Assembly (NCBI RefSeq): GCF_026340655.1 | Contig: NZ_JAPEOZ010000001.1 | Coordinates: 1,798,001 to 1,862,000, forward strand | DNA: 64,000 bases | Reading direction: 5' to 3' | Source: Streptomyces sp. NBC_01275 | GTDB lineage: Bacteria > Actinomycetota > Actinomycetes > Streptomycetales > Streptomycetaceae | Part shown: piece after piece, positions 16,648 through 25,023 of the stretch | Position numbering within the stretch: position 1 is the stretch's first letter | How the letters are laid out: the number at the start of each line of letters is the position of its first letter | Made by a program: the position numbers and the translations under genes | Notes under the pieces: generated by a model | What the model saw: only the letters and a program-made list of their open reading frames with translations | The model's database searches: none | What the model was told of the DNA's origin: nothing

Positions 16648-17358
16648 ATGACCGCCAGGGACGTACGCGCGCCGGGGCTGGCCGCACTCGCCGCGCTCAT
16701 GGCCGACGAGACGCGGGCCGTGTGTCTGCTGGCGCTGCTCGACGGGCGGGCCTGGACGGCCGGTGAGCTGGCCCGGCAGGCGGGCGTGGCCGCGTCGACG
16801 CTGAGCGAGCACCTGGGCAAGCTGGTCGCGGGCGGGCTGCTCGCCGAGGAACGGCAGGGCCGGCACCGGTATGTGCGGCTGGCCGACGCCCGGGTCGCGC
16901 AGCTGCTGGAGGACCTGGCCGCGCAGGTGGACCCGAGCGGTGTCGCATGGCCGCGCGGGCTGCGGGAGGCGAGCGCGGGCTCGGCGATGGCCCGGGGCCG
17001 CACCTGCTACGACCACCTGGCCGGGCGGCTCGGCATCGCGGTCACGGACGCGTTGACCGAGCGGGGGGCGTTGCGTCAGGACACGGGGTTCGCGCTGACG
17101 GACGCCGGGGTGGCGTGGTTCGAGGCCGCCGGCATCGCCCTCGACCGCAGGACCCGCCGCCCCCTGGCGCGCGCCTGTCTCGACTGGACCGAGCGCCGCC
17201 CCCATCTGGCGGGCGTCGCGGGCGCGGCCCTGTGCCGGCACGTCCTCGACGCCGGGTGGTGCGTGCGCATCGGCTCCGAGCGGGCGGTGCGGGTGACGGC
17301 GGAGGGCGAGCGCGCGCTGTCCGGGCTGCTGGGCATCGAGGCGGGGGCGCTGCGCTGA
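16648..17358 (+). CDS. ArsR-like winged-helix transcriptional regulator
   Basis: A 236-aa protein with an N-terminal ArsR-type helix-turn-helix (about residues 15-85: MADETRAVCLLALLDG, then GVAASTLSEHLGKLVAGGLL). A second helical half carries several Cys residues and an ALTDAGVAWFEAAG segment. Family members of this length sense small ligands rather than metals. An upstream in-frame ATG at 16636 would add MLDR. It follows the tetR gene on the same strand after about 60 nt. Target unknown. Confidence 0.85.
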   Translation: MTARDVRAPGLAALAALMADETRAVCLLALLDGRAWTAGELARQAGVAASTLSEHLGKLVAGGLLAEERQGRHRYVRLADARVAQLLEDLAAQVDPSGVAWPRGLREASAGSAMARGRTCYDHLAGRLGIAVTDALTERGALRQDTGFALTDAGVAWFEAAGIALDRRTRRPLARACLDWTERRPHLAGVAGAALCRHVLDAGWCVRIGSERAVRVTAEGERALSGLLGIEAGALR

Positions 17359-17414
17359 GCTTTCGCATGGGCGACTGCCGGGAAGCGGGAACCGCGATCT
17401 GCCGGATGCGGGTG

Positions 17415-17473
17415 CTGTGCGGCTGGTCGCGCCCACGCGGCGGAGCCGCACATCGATACAGCCCCGCGCCCCT
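17415..17473. repeat. Streptomyces interspersed intergenic repeat
   Basis: A 59-nt element running from TGTGCGGCTGGTCGCGCCC through GGCGGAGCCGCACATCGATA to CAGCCCCGCGCCCCT. TGCGGCT (17418-17424) and AGCCGCA (17444-17450) form an inverted pair. I recognise this wording as a repeat found at many gene ends in Streptomyces genomes. It lies in the 199-nt gap between the ArsR-like and DMT genes, which is otherwise empty. It may act as a terminator or an mRNA-stabilising hairpin. Confidence 0.65.
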
Positions 17474-17557
17474 GGATGTCGCAGCGAACGCCGCTCAGCA
17501 GTCCACGGTCCGATTTCCGCCGGCGTCGCGTCGGCGTCGCCGCCTAACCTCAGGAGC

Positions 17558-18520
17558 ATGATGAACCCCCTCCGCGCAACGGAAGGCCGTGGTCGTACGA
17601 AGCTGCCGGCGACCGGCGCCGCCACGGTCACCGTCGTGCTGTGGGCCTCCGCGTTCGTCTCGATCCGCAGCGCGGGAGCCGCCTACTCACCGGGTGCGCT
17701 CGCGCTCGGGCGACTGCTGGCCGGGGCCCTGGCGCTGGGGGCGATCTGTCTCGTACGGCGGGAGGGGTTGCCGCCGCGGTCGGCCTGGCGCGGGATCGGG
17801 ATGTCCGGGCTGCTGTGGTTCGGCCTCTACATGGTCGTCCTCAACTGGGGCGAGCAGCAGGTCGACGCCGGCACCGCGGCCCTGGTGGTGAACGTCGGCC
17901 CCCTTCTCATCGCGTTGCTCGGCGCCCGGCTGCTCGGGGACGCGATGCCGCCGCGGCTGCTGGCGGGGATGGCGGTGTCGTTCGCGGGGGCGGTCACGGT
18001 GGGGCTGTCGATGTCGGACGGGGGCGGCGCGTCGGTGCTCGGGGTGGCGCTGTGCCTGCTGGCCGCGGTCGCGTACGCCGGCGGGGTCGTCGCGCAGAAG
18101 CCTGCGCTCGGGACGGCGAGCGCGCTCCAGGCGACGACGTTCGGGTGTCTGGTCGGGGCCGTGGTCTGTCTGCCGTTCGCCGGACAACTGGCGACGGAGG
18201 CGGCCGACGCGCCGGCCTCGGCGACGCTCAACATGGTCTACCTCGGTGTGTTCCCGACCGCGCTGGCCTTCACCACGTGGGCGTACGCCCTGGCCCGTAC
18301 GTCCGCCAGCCGGATGGGCGCGACCACGTACGCGGTGCCCGCCCTGGTCGTCCTGATGTCATGGCTGGCGCTGGGCGAGGTGCCGGGACTGCTCACGCTG
18401 GCGGGCGGGGCGCTGTGCCTGGCGGGGGTGGGGGTGTCCCGGTCGCGGGCGAGGTCGGGGTCGGGGAGGGCCGCGGTCCAGGAGGAGCCGCGGCCCGAGG
18501 AAGCCGACGCGTCGGCGTGA
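17558..18520 (+). CDS. DMT/EamA family transporter
   Basis: A 320-aa inner-membrane protein with about ten hydrophobic spans arranged as two EamA repeats (about residues 18-150 and 165-295). It starts with VVLWASAFVSIRSAGAAYSPGALALGR, typical of the family, which exports amino acids or other metabolites. AGGAG lies just before two adjacent ATGs (17558 and 17561); the second has better spacing. The Pro/Glu/Ser-rich C-terminal tail is cytoplasmic. Substrate unknown. Confidence 0.92.
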   Translation: MMNPLRATEGRGRTKLPATGAATVTVVLWASAFVSIRSAGAAYSPGALALGRLLAGALALGAICLVRREGLPPRSAWRGIGMSGLLWFGLYMVVLNWGEQQVDAGTAALVVNVGPLLIALLGARLLGDAMPPRLLAGMAVSFAGAVTVGLSMSDGGGASVLGVALCLLAAVAYAGGVVAQKPALGTASALQATTFGCLVGAVVCLPFAGQLATEAADAPASATLNMVYLGVFPTALAFTTWAYALARTSASRMGATTYAVPALVVLMSWLALGEVPGLLTLAGGALCLAGVGVSRSRARSGSGRAAVQEEPRPEEADASA

Positions 18521-18650
18521 GCGCGGCCGCGGTGGCGACCCGGCGGCGGTGGTTCGTGGGGAGGGCCCTGACGGGGGTGCTGTGAGCGGTGGGGAACGTG
18601 TCCATGCGTGCACACTCCGGTGGGTGCGTGGGGACGTTCCCGGGAACATA

Positions 18651-18666
18651 CTGACCGGACGGTATG
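18651..18666. promoter_or_regulatory. Orphan copy of the CGGTATG palindrome
   Basis: CTGACCGGACGGTATG, flanked on the left by CATA. It is closely related to CTAACCGGTCGGTATG at 3636-3651. It lies in the gap between the convergent DMT and alcohol dehydrogenase genes, where no start codon follows in either direction. It may be a relict operator of a lost gene or serve an unannotated transcript. Confidence 0.45.
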
Positions 18667-18752
18667 GGGTCAATGGCCGTGCGGGAGTTGATGTGACACG
18701 AGTAAAACCTGGGCCCCCGGGCATGCGAGGGCCCCCAGAGAACCGGGGATCC

Positions 18753-19838
18753 CTAGAAGACGACCAGCGCCCTTCCGCCCTTGCCCGCGAGCATGTTCTC
18801 GAATGCCGCCGGGATGCCCTCCAGGGCGATCCGTTCCGTCACCAGCATGCCCAGGTCCAGGCGGCCGGCCCGGACGTGCTCGGCGAGCACCGGGAGGTCC
18901 CGCGCGGGGTCGCAGTCGCCGTAGACGCAGCCCGCGAGGGTGCGGCCCCAGTGGAAGAGTTCGAGGGCGTTGAAGGTGACCTGCTGGTCCTTGCCGCCGA
19001 TGCCGACGACCGTGGTGCGGCCGCCGCGCCGGGTGGACTCCCAGGCGGTGCGGATGGTGACCGCGCGGCCCACGCACTCGACGGCGACGTCGACGCCCTG
19101 TCTGCCGGTGAGGGCGCGGATCTCGCGGGCGGTCTGGTCGGAGGCGACGACGTAGTCGGTGGCGCCGGCGGCGCGGGCCAGCTCCTCCTTCTCCGGGGAG
19201 ACGTCGACGGCGACGATCCTCGAGGCGCCGGCGATGCGGGCCGCCTGGAGGGTCGCCAGGCCCACCCCGCCGACGCCGAAGACGGCCACCGTCTCGCCGG
19301 TGCGGACGCGGGCGGAGTGGTGGACGGCCCCGTAGCCGGTGAGGACCGCGCAGCCCAGGAGGGCGGCGTCGGTGAGGGGGATGCCGTCGGGCAGGGGCAG
19401 GACGCAGGCGGCCGGTACGACCGTCTCCTCGGCGAACGCGGCGACGTTCAGGCCGGGGTGGAGGTCGCTGCCGTCCAAGGCGCGGTGGGCGTAGACGTCG
19501 GCGGAGCCGTTGAGAGCGTTGGCGCACAGCCAGACCTCGCCCAGCCCGCAGGCATGGCAACGGCCGCAGGACGGGGCCCAGTTGAGGACGACGCCGTCGC
19601 CGGGTGCGAGGTGCCCGACGTCCTCGCCGACGGAGACGACCGTCCCCGCGCCCTCGTGGCCCAGCACCGCCGGGACCGGCACCCGCATGGTGCCGTCGGA
19701 GAGGGACAGGTCGGAATGGCAGACCCCGGCGGCGGCGAGGCGGACGCGGACCTGGCCGGGGCCGGGATCCGGGAGCTCGATCTCCGTGATCTCCAGCGGG
19801 GCCCCGACGGCGGGGAGTACGGCGGCGCGGACGGTCAT
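18753..19838 (-). CDS. Zinc-dependent alcohol dehydrogenase
   Basis: A 361-aa medium-chain dehydrogenase. The catalytic zinc site includes Cys39 (AGVCHSDL) and GHEGAG. The structural zinc loop CGRCHACGLGEVWLC supplies four cysteines at about residues 89-103. The NAD fold has GVGGVGL. It converts primary alcohols to aldehydes or the reverse, and class III-like S-hydroxymethyl-thiol use cannot be excluded. ATG 19838 starts 16 nt after the aldehyde dehydrogenase stop, with AAGGAAG between them, so the two form an operon: alcohol to aldehyde to acid. Confidence 0.93.
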   Translation of the reverse strand: MTVRAAVLPAVGAPLEITEIELPDPGPGQVRVRLAAAGVCHSDLSLSDGTMRVPVPAVLGHEGAGTVVSVGEDVGHLAPGDGVVLNWAPSCGRCHACGLGEVWLCANALNGSADVYAHRALDGSDLHPGLNVAAFAEETVVPAACVLPLPDGIPLTDAALLGCAVLTGYGAVHHSARVRTGETVAVFGVGGVGLATLQAARIAGASRIVAVDVSPEKEELARAAGATDYVVASDQTAREIRALTGRQGVDVAVECVGRAVTIRTAWESTRRGGRTTVVGIGGKDQQVTFNALELFHWGRTLAGCVYGDCDPARDLPVLAEHVRAGRLDLGMLVTERIALEGIPAAFENMLAGKGGRALVVF

Positions 19839-19854
19839 GTTTCTGCCGACTTCC

Positions 19855-21243
19855 TTAGAACTGGAGGGACTTGGTCTGGAGGTACTCGGCGAGGCCGTGC
19901 ACGCCGAGTTCGCGGCCGACGCCCGACTGCTTGTAACCGCCGAAGGGGGCGCGGGGGTTGAAGCGTCCGCCGTTGATGTCGACCTGGCCGGTGTCCATCC
20001 GGCGGGCGAAGGCCACCGCCTCGCTCTCCGCACCGGCCCAGACCGCTCCGGCGAGGCCGTAGACCGTGCCGTTGGCGATGCGCAGGGCGTCGTCCTCGTC
20101 GTCGTAGCGCAGGATCGACAGGACCGGGCCGAAGATCTCCTCCTGGGCGATCGTCATCTCCGGTGTGACCTCGGCGAAGACCGTCGGGGCGACGAAGTAC
20201 CCGCGCTCGCGAGGGGATTCGGGGCCGCCGGCGACCAGCCGCGCGCCCTCGGCGACGCCCTTCTCGATGTAACCCCGCACACGGGCCTGCTGCTTGGCGT
20301 TGACGACCGGGCCGATGCGGTCGCCGTACTTGGCGGCGGCGGTCGCGGCGAGGGCGACCGCCTCGTCGTAGCGGTCGCGGTGGACCAGCATGCGGGTCCA
20401 GGCGCTGCACGTCTGGCCGGAGTTGGACATCACGTTGGCGACGCCGACGTTGACCGCCTTGGCGAGGTCGGCGCTCGGGAGGATGACGTTGGCGGACTTC
20501 CCGCCGAGTTCGAGGGCGACCTTCTTGATCGCGGCGCCGGCCGTCGCGGCGATGCGCCGGCCGACGGCGGTGGAGCCGGTGAAGGAGACCAGGTCGACGC
20601 CCGGGTTTTCGGCGAGGGCCTGGCCGGCGACCGGGCCGAGGCCGGTGACGAGGTTGAAGACGCCGGCCGGGACGCCCGCCTCGTGGACCGCCTCGGCGAA
20701 GAGCTGGGCGGTGAGCGGGGTGTCCTCGGCGGGCTTGAGCACGACCGTGCAGCCCGCGGCGAGGGCCGGGGCGACCTTGGCGACGATCTGGTGCAGGGGG
20801 TAGTTCCAGGGGGTGATGGCGGCGACCACGCCGATCGGCTCGTGGAAGACGGTCGAGTTGCCGACCTTCTCCTCGAAGGGGTGGGTCGCGGCCAGCTCGG
20901 CGTAGGAACCCGCGACCGCGATCGGCACGGCCGCGTGGACCGCCTGGGAGAAGGGCAGGGGTGCGCCGAGCTCGGCGGTGACGGTCTCGGCGATCTCGTC
21001 CTTGCGGGCCGCCAGGACGTCCCTGAGGGCGGTCAGCCGTGCGGCCCGCTCGGCCGGCGGGGTCGCGGCCCAGCCGGCGAGGGCGGCGCGGGCGGCCCGT
21101 ACGGCGGCCTCGACGTCCCGCGCGTCGCCCGCCGGGACGCGGCCGATGACCTGCTCGTCCGTCGGGTCGATCACCTCGATCACGTCCTGGCCCGCGGCCG
21201 GGCGCCAGGCGCCGTCGAGGTAGATGCCGTCGTGTGCCTTCAT
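19855..21243 (-). CDS. NAD(P)-dependent aldehyde dehydrogenase
   Basis: A 462-aa aldehyde dehydrogenase. The general base is Glu245 in LELGGKS and the nucleophile is Cys279 in NSGQTCSA, 34 residues apart as the family requires. The Rossmann motif is FTGSTAVG and the hydride-site text EEIFGPV is present. ATG 21243 opens an operon with the zinc alcohol dehydrogenase. The promoter region holds a 19-bp palindrome (21285-21303) like that at 15911-15929. Substrate is a free aldehyde of unknown chain. Confidence 0.95.
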   Translation of the reverse strand: MKAHDGIYLDGAWRPAAGQDVIEVIDPTDEQVIGRVPAGDARDVEAAVRAARAALAGWAATPPAERAARLTALRDVLAARKDEIAETVTAELGAPLPFSQAVHAAVPIAVAGSYAELAATHPFEEKVGNSTVFHEPIGVVAAITPWNYPLHQIVAKVAPALAAGCTVVLKPAEDTPLTAQLFAEAVHEAGVPAGVFNLVTGLGPVAGQALAENPGVDLVSFTGSTAVGRRIAATAGAAIKKVALELGGKSANVILPSADLAKAVNVGVANVMSNSGQTCSAWTRMLVHRDRYDEAVALAATAAAKYGDRIGPVVNAKQQARVRGYIEKGVAEGARLVAGGPESPRERGYFVAPTVFAEVTPEMTIAQEEIFGPVLSILRYDDEDDALRIANGTVYGLAGAVWAGAESEAVAFARRMDTGQVDINGGRFNPRAPFGGYKQSGVGRELGVHGLAEYLQTKSLQF

Positions 21244-21284
21244 GGTGTGCGTTCCCTCCGGGCGGGCCTCGTCGTCCGCGCCCT

Positions 21285-21303
21285 AAACTAGCGTCGTTAG
21301 TTT
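21285..21303. promoter_or_regulatory. TetR operator, 19-bp palindrome before the aldehyde dehydrogenase
   Basis: AAACTAGCGTCGTTAGTTT: 9-bp arms with one mismatch around a central T, 42 nt upstream of the aldehyde dehydrogenase start. It shares outer arms and spacing with 15911-15929 (consensus AAAYTAGCRNYGYTAGTTT), which places this operon under the same repressor. Confidence 0.7.
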
Positions 21304-21372
21304 TTCGGCGCCAGGGGCCGCCCGGTCATGTCGGCCGCGCCTCACCTGCGCCCCACTCGTACCTCCCGTCCC

Positions 21373-22710
21373 TCACTCGTCCAGGTCCGGCAACCGCGCC
21401 GGGGCCGGGCTGACGCGGTCGCCGTGCTGGTCGAAGACGAAGAGGTGGGCGACGTCGACGAGGAGCGGGACCTGCATGCCGTACCGGAGGTCGAAGTCGG
21501 GGGTGGTGCGGACCACCAGGTCGCCGGGGGCGCGGCCCTCGGCGGACGTGGGCGGCCGGTCCCGCTCCGGCGGCTCGTCCAGGACGACGACCGGGCCGGC
21601 CCGCAGACTCCCCGCGCGCTCCCGCAGCCGGTCCAGGACTCCGCCCTCGCGCCGCCGGCGCCGGTCGGGCCGCGGGACGGGGCGCGGCGCCTCCAGCTCC
21701 GGTACGACGGCGGGGCGGGAGCCGGTGTTGAAGTGGACGAGCGCCTCGTGGCCCTGGAACTCCACATGCTCCACCAGGCCGGTGATGTGGGTCTCGCCGG
21801 GCCGGGCCTCGGCGGGCGTGGCGATGCGCACGGCCTCCGAGCGCAGTCCGACGATCACCTCCCGGCCCTGCTGCACCCGCAGCAGCTTGTGGTCCAGGGA
21901 GAGGGGTTCGGGCAGGCGCAGGGCCTGCTTGCCGAGGCTGATGGTCATCGCTCCGTCGAGCGGGGCGCGCACGACGCCGCACAGGAGGTTGATGCGCGGG
22001 GTGCCGATGAAGGCGGCGACGAAGACGTTGCGCGGCAGGGCGTAGACCTCGCGCGGGCTGCCCACCTGCTGAAGGAGGCCGCCGCGCAGGACGGCGACCC
22101 GGTCGCCGAGCGACATGGCCTCGGCCTGGTCGTGGGTGACGTAGACCGTGGTGACGCCCAGCTCGCGGGTGAGGCGGGAGATCTCGGCGCGCAGGTGGTT
22201 GCGGAGCTTGGCGTCGAGGTTGGAGAGGGGCTCGTCCATCAGGAAGGCGGAGGGGTGGCGGGCGATGGCCCGGCCCATGGCGACGCGCTGGCGTTCGCCG
22301 CCGGAGAGCTGGGCGGGGAAGCGGTCGAGGAGGTCCTCGATGCCGAGCATCCGGGCGGTGGCGTCCACCCGGGGGGCCGGGTCGGCGCCGGGCGTCTCGA
22401 TGCGCAGCGGGAAGCCGATGTTGTCGCGGCCGGTCATGTTCGGGTAGAGGGCGAAGTTCTGGAAGACCATCGCGATGTCCCGCTCCGAGGGCTGCAGGTC
22501 GTTGGCGTACGCGCCGTCGAGGAGCAACTCGCCCTCGGTGATGTGCTCCAGGCCGGCGATCATTCTGAGCACGGTGGACTTGCCGCAGCCCGAGGGTCCC
22601 AGCAGGACGAGGAACTCGCCGGGCACGATGTCCAGCGACAGCCGGTCCACCACGCGGACGCCCTTCGCATGGACCTTGCCGACGTCGTGCAGGGAGATGG
22701 CGCGTGTCAT
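21373..22710 (-). CDS. ABC transporter ATP-binding protein, UgpC/MsiK-like
   Basis: A 445-aa sugar-type ATPase subunit. Walker A is LGPSGCGKST (about residue 39), the signature is LSGGERQR, Walker B is AFLMDEPLSNLDAKL, and the H-loop is VTHDQAEAMSLGDR. A C-terminal TOBE/MOBE domain follows. The C-terminal half carries an unusual Arg/Pro-rich insert (about residues 325-390, PRPDRRRRREGG) that splits the TOBE region. No permease or binding protein is nearby, so like MsiK it may serve transporters encoded elsewhere. The ATG at 22710 has no clear ribosome binding site. Confidence 0.9.
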   Translation of the reverse strand: MTRAISLHDVGKVHAKGVRVVDRLSLDIVPGEFLVLLGPSGCGKSTVLRMIAGLEHITEGELLLDGAYANDLQPSERDIAMVFQNFALYPNMTGRDNIGFPLRIETPGADPAPRVDATARMLGIEDLLDRFPAQLSGGERQRVAMGRAIARHPSAFLMDEPLSNLDAKLRNHLRAEISRLTRELGVTTVYVTHDQAEAMSLGDRVAVLRGGLLQQVGSPREVYALPRNVFVAAFIGTPRINLLCGVVRAPLDGAMTISLGKQALRLPEPLSLDHKLLRVQQGREVIVGLRSEAVRIATPAEARPGETHITGLVEHVEFQGHEALVHFNTGSRPAVVPELEAPRPVPRPDRRRRREGGVLDRLRERAGSLRAGPVVVLDEPPERDRPPTSAEGRAPGDLVVRTTPDFDLRYGMQVPLLVDVAHLFVFDQHGDRVSPAPARLPDLDE

Positions 22711-22857
22711 GAAGGCGTCCCGGGGCTCACTTGGCTTGTGAGTCACGGAAGTTAACGGACTGTGCGCGGTCGGGGGAAGAGACACGCCAGGATCGGGACG
22801 TCACGGTCACACCTGTGAGAAACCGGACGGTTTGGTTCAGTTCAGTTCCGTTGCAGT

Positions 22858-24258
22858 TCAGTGGCCGGGGGCGGGGGCGCGCGGCTCCTGGACGGTGACG
22901 AGGTGCGCGAAGACGACGAGGTTGCCCGTGTAGCCGGTCCTGCGGTGGAACGGGCCGCCGCAGGTGATGAGCCGCAGTTCGGGGCGGCCCCGGTCGCCGT
23001 ACACCTCCTTGTTCGGGAAGTGCGCCTTCTCGTACTGCCGGAGGGCGTCGACGGTGTAGACGGCGACCCGTCCGTCGGCGCGGCGGACCTCGACCATGCG
23101 GCCCGGCTTCAGTTCGGAGAGCCCCCAGAAGACAGCCCTGTCGGTGTCGGTGTCGAGGTGCCCGACGGCCACGGCGGTCCCCGGCTCCCCCGGGCTCGGC
23201 CCGTCGGCGTACCAGCCCACCAGGTTGGGGTCGCCCACCGGGGGCGCGGTCAGCCGCCGCTGGCGGTCGAGGCGGAGCTCCATGACGGGGGCGTCGACGT
23301 CGACGTACGGGATGGCGAGACGGGTGGCGCGGGAGCGTGGGAGGCGGTGGGGGGCAAGGGGAGGGTGACTGGCGCGATGGGGGGCGCCTGAGCGGCCCGG
23401 GCGGCCCGCCCCTCCCGGACGCCGGGGGTCGGCGCGGCTCGGCTCGCGGGACGGCGGTGGCTGCGCGTGGTCCGGCACGGGGTTCGGACGGAGCGCCTGG
23501 TCCGGCGGGCGGGGCGACCGTGAGCCCGGCGACCGGGCAGGCGACGACGCCCCACCCGACGCCCGCGGGTGCGCCCCCGGAGAAGCCCCTCCCCGCTCTT
23601 CCCGCCGCGGCCCGCGCGCGTCGTCCGCGCCCGCCTCGGAGGCCCCTGCGTTCCCCGCCCCGGACGCCGCTTCCCCCTCCGGGCCGGCGTCTCCCGTCCC
23701 ACCGCCGGCCGTAGCGCCCGTCGGCCAGGCATCCGCACCGCCCGCAGGCCGGGCCTCCCTGTCGACCACCCCCGAGGAGCCCCCCGGCGCGGCCGAGACC
23801 GCTGCCGGGAGTTCCTCGTCCTGGGCCGACCAGACGCCGACCGCCGCCAGCGTGGCGGCGAGGACGAGCGTCCGCGTCAGACGGAAGGCGCGCGTCCGGT
23901 ACCAGCGCCTGCGAGCACGCCCACCCGGCGCCGGACGAACAGCACGCCCACCCGGCGCCCAGCGGACGGCAGGTCCTCCCGACGCCGAACGAACCCCTCG
24001 CCCGCCCGACGCCGGGCGGCCGAACCGCTCACCCGGCATCGGGCGAACTCCGCCCTCCCCTGCCGCCGAACGAACCCGACGCCCACCCGGCGCCGGGAGA
24101 GCAGCGCCCTCCCTCGCCGCCGAACGAACCCTCCGCCCGCCCGACGCCGGGCGGGCGGACCGCTCACCCGGCATCGAGCCGACACTCCCCTTCCCCGCCG
24201 CCGGGCGAACCGCGCGTCCACCCGTCGCCGAGCCGGCGGAGCGTCTACGCGGAGCCAT
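22858..24258 (-). CDS. Class F sortase with a long nonapeptide-repeat N-terminal tail
   Basis: A 466-aa protein. Residues 13-120 are twelve 9-residue units of the type GGRxVRxAx. A single membrane span follows (about 124-143, LTRTLVLAATLAAVGVWS), then a Gly/Ala/Pro spacer, then a class F sortase domain (about 310-466). That domain has the catalytic His in AVGHLDT, Cys in LITCGG and Arg in FHRRTGY. Sortases link surface proteins to the wall or to each other by transpeptidation. The ATG at 24258 overlaps the stop of the upstream secreted-protein gene by 14 nt. The strongly basic tail should face the cytoplasm; its role is unknown. Confidence 0.85.
   Translation of the reverse strand: MAPRRRSAGSATGGRAVRPAAGKGSVGSMPGERSARPASGGRRVRSAAREGAALPAPGGRRVRSAAGEGGVRPMPGERFGRPASGGRGVRSASGGPAVRWAPGGRAVRPAPGGRARRRWYRTRAFRLTRTLVLAATLAAVGVWSAQDEELPAAVSAAPGGSSGVVDREARPAGGADAWPTGATAGGGTGDAGPEGEAASGAGNAGASEAGADDARGPRREERGGASPGAHPRASGGASSPARSPGSRSPRPPDQALRPNPVPDHAQPPPSREPSRADPRRPGGAGRPGRSGAPHRASHPPLAPHRLPRSRATRLAIPYVDVDAPVMELRLDRQRRLTAPPVGDPNLVGWYADGPSPGEPGTAVAVGHLDTDTDRAVFWGLSELKPGRMVEVRRADGRVAVYTVDALRQYEKAHFPNKEVYGDRGRPELRLITCGGPFHRRTGYTGNLVVFAHLVTVQEPRAPAPGH
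23899..24222. repeat. 27-bp coding tandem repeat, twelve units
   Basis: Twelve diverged 27-bp units encode residues 13-120 of the sortase. The clearest protein units are GGRAVRPAA, GERSARPAS, GGRRVRSAA (twice), GERFGRPAS, GGRGVRSAS and GGRAVRPAP. A higher-order period of 45 residues (five units) is visible, from SMPGERSARPASGGRRVRSA to PMPGERFGRPASGGRGVRSA, so the array grew by duplicating blocks. Confidence 0.85.
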
Positions 24259-24922
24259 GCGGGCGGCGACGGAGCCGGAACCAGACCGCCCCGCCGACCG
24301 CGGCCAGGCCCACGCCGACCGCGCCGACGACCGGGCCGGCCGCGACGTCACGAGCGGCTCCGCCACCACCGGCCGGCGGGCCGCCGTGCGGGCCGCCGCT
24401 GCCGTTGGGCGGCGGCGAGGTCGGGGGCCCGGTGGTCGGCGGCGGTGAGGTCGGCGGGGGCGAGGTCGGCGGGGTGACGCAGTCGACCTGGAACACCTTC
24501 TGCTTGCCCGTACCGTTGCCGCCGACGATGGTCCAGACGAGCTTGTACTGGTCGTCCGGCAGTTCGATGTCCCCGGTGTGGCCGGTGCCGTCCGGGTCCA
24601 GCGTGATCTGGCCCTGGAGTGTGGCTCCGTTCGGGTCCAGGGGCTGGGTCTCGATGGTGTAGCTGATGTTCTGGCCCTGCTCGAGGTCGTCGAAGTGGGC
24701 GGCGTCGATGTAGAACTCGCAGACCTTGGGCTCGTCCCTCGGGTCACCGACCGGCGTGCGCGGGTCCGACGCCGAGTGGATCTTGACCGTGCCGTTGTCT
24801 CCGGGCGCCATGGGCGCGACCGCGAAGGCCGGCGCCCCCGTCAGGGCGCTCCCCGCGACGGTCAGGGCCGCGAGGGCGGCGGTGCGGGCGCCGACGCGGC
24901 GTGGACGGGGCGTGACGTACAT
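24245..24922 (-). CDS. Secreted, C-terminally anchored hypothetical protein
   Basis: A 225-aa protein with a signal peptide (about residues 1-34, ending APAFA), a beta-rich domain (about 35-145) and a proline-rich PPTSPPPTSPPP linker. A C-terminal hydrophobic span VVGAVGVGLAAVGGAVWF with an RLRRRPHGSA tail follows. The end looks like a sorting signal, but no LPxTG or LAxTG pentapeptide is seen. GGAGGAG 6 nt before the ATG marks the start. It precedes and overlaps the sortase gene, so it is a probable substrate or partner (inference). Confidence 0.82.
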   Translation of the reverse strand: MYVTPRPRRVGARTAALAALTVAGSALTGAPAFAVAPMAPGDNGTVKIHSASDPRTPVGDPRDEPKVCEFYIDAAHFDDLEQGQNISYTIETQPLDPNGATLQGQITLDPDGTGHTGDIELPDDQYKLVWTIVGGNGTGKQKVFQVDCVTPPTSPPPTSPPPTTGPPTSPPPNGSGGPHGGPPAGGGGAARDVAAGPVVGAVGVGLAAVGGAVWFRLRRRPHGSA

Positions 24923-25023
24923 GCGAGCTCCTCCGAGCCAGATGATTATCGTACAAATCGCACTTCATCTGACTCTCTTTCACATGTCGGCCCCCAGCGG
25001 CGGGAGCATCGCCCGACGCCCCG

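Noticed and set aside
18700..18735. GGGCCCCC-rich hairpin as terminator of the alcohol dehydrogenase gene
   Set aside because: The arms CTGGGCCCCC and GGGCCCCCAG pair with two internal mismatches; in this GC background that is not distinct enough to call.
24259..24747. N-terminal extension of the sortase to 629 residues
   Set aside because: The extension lies antisense-like in another frame of the upstream secreted protein, whose signal peptide and ribosome binding site are clear. ATG 24258 is the better start.
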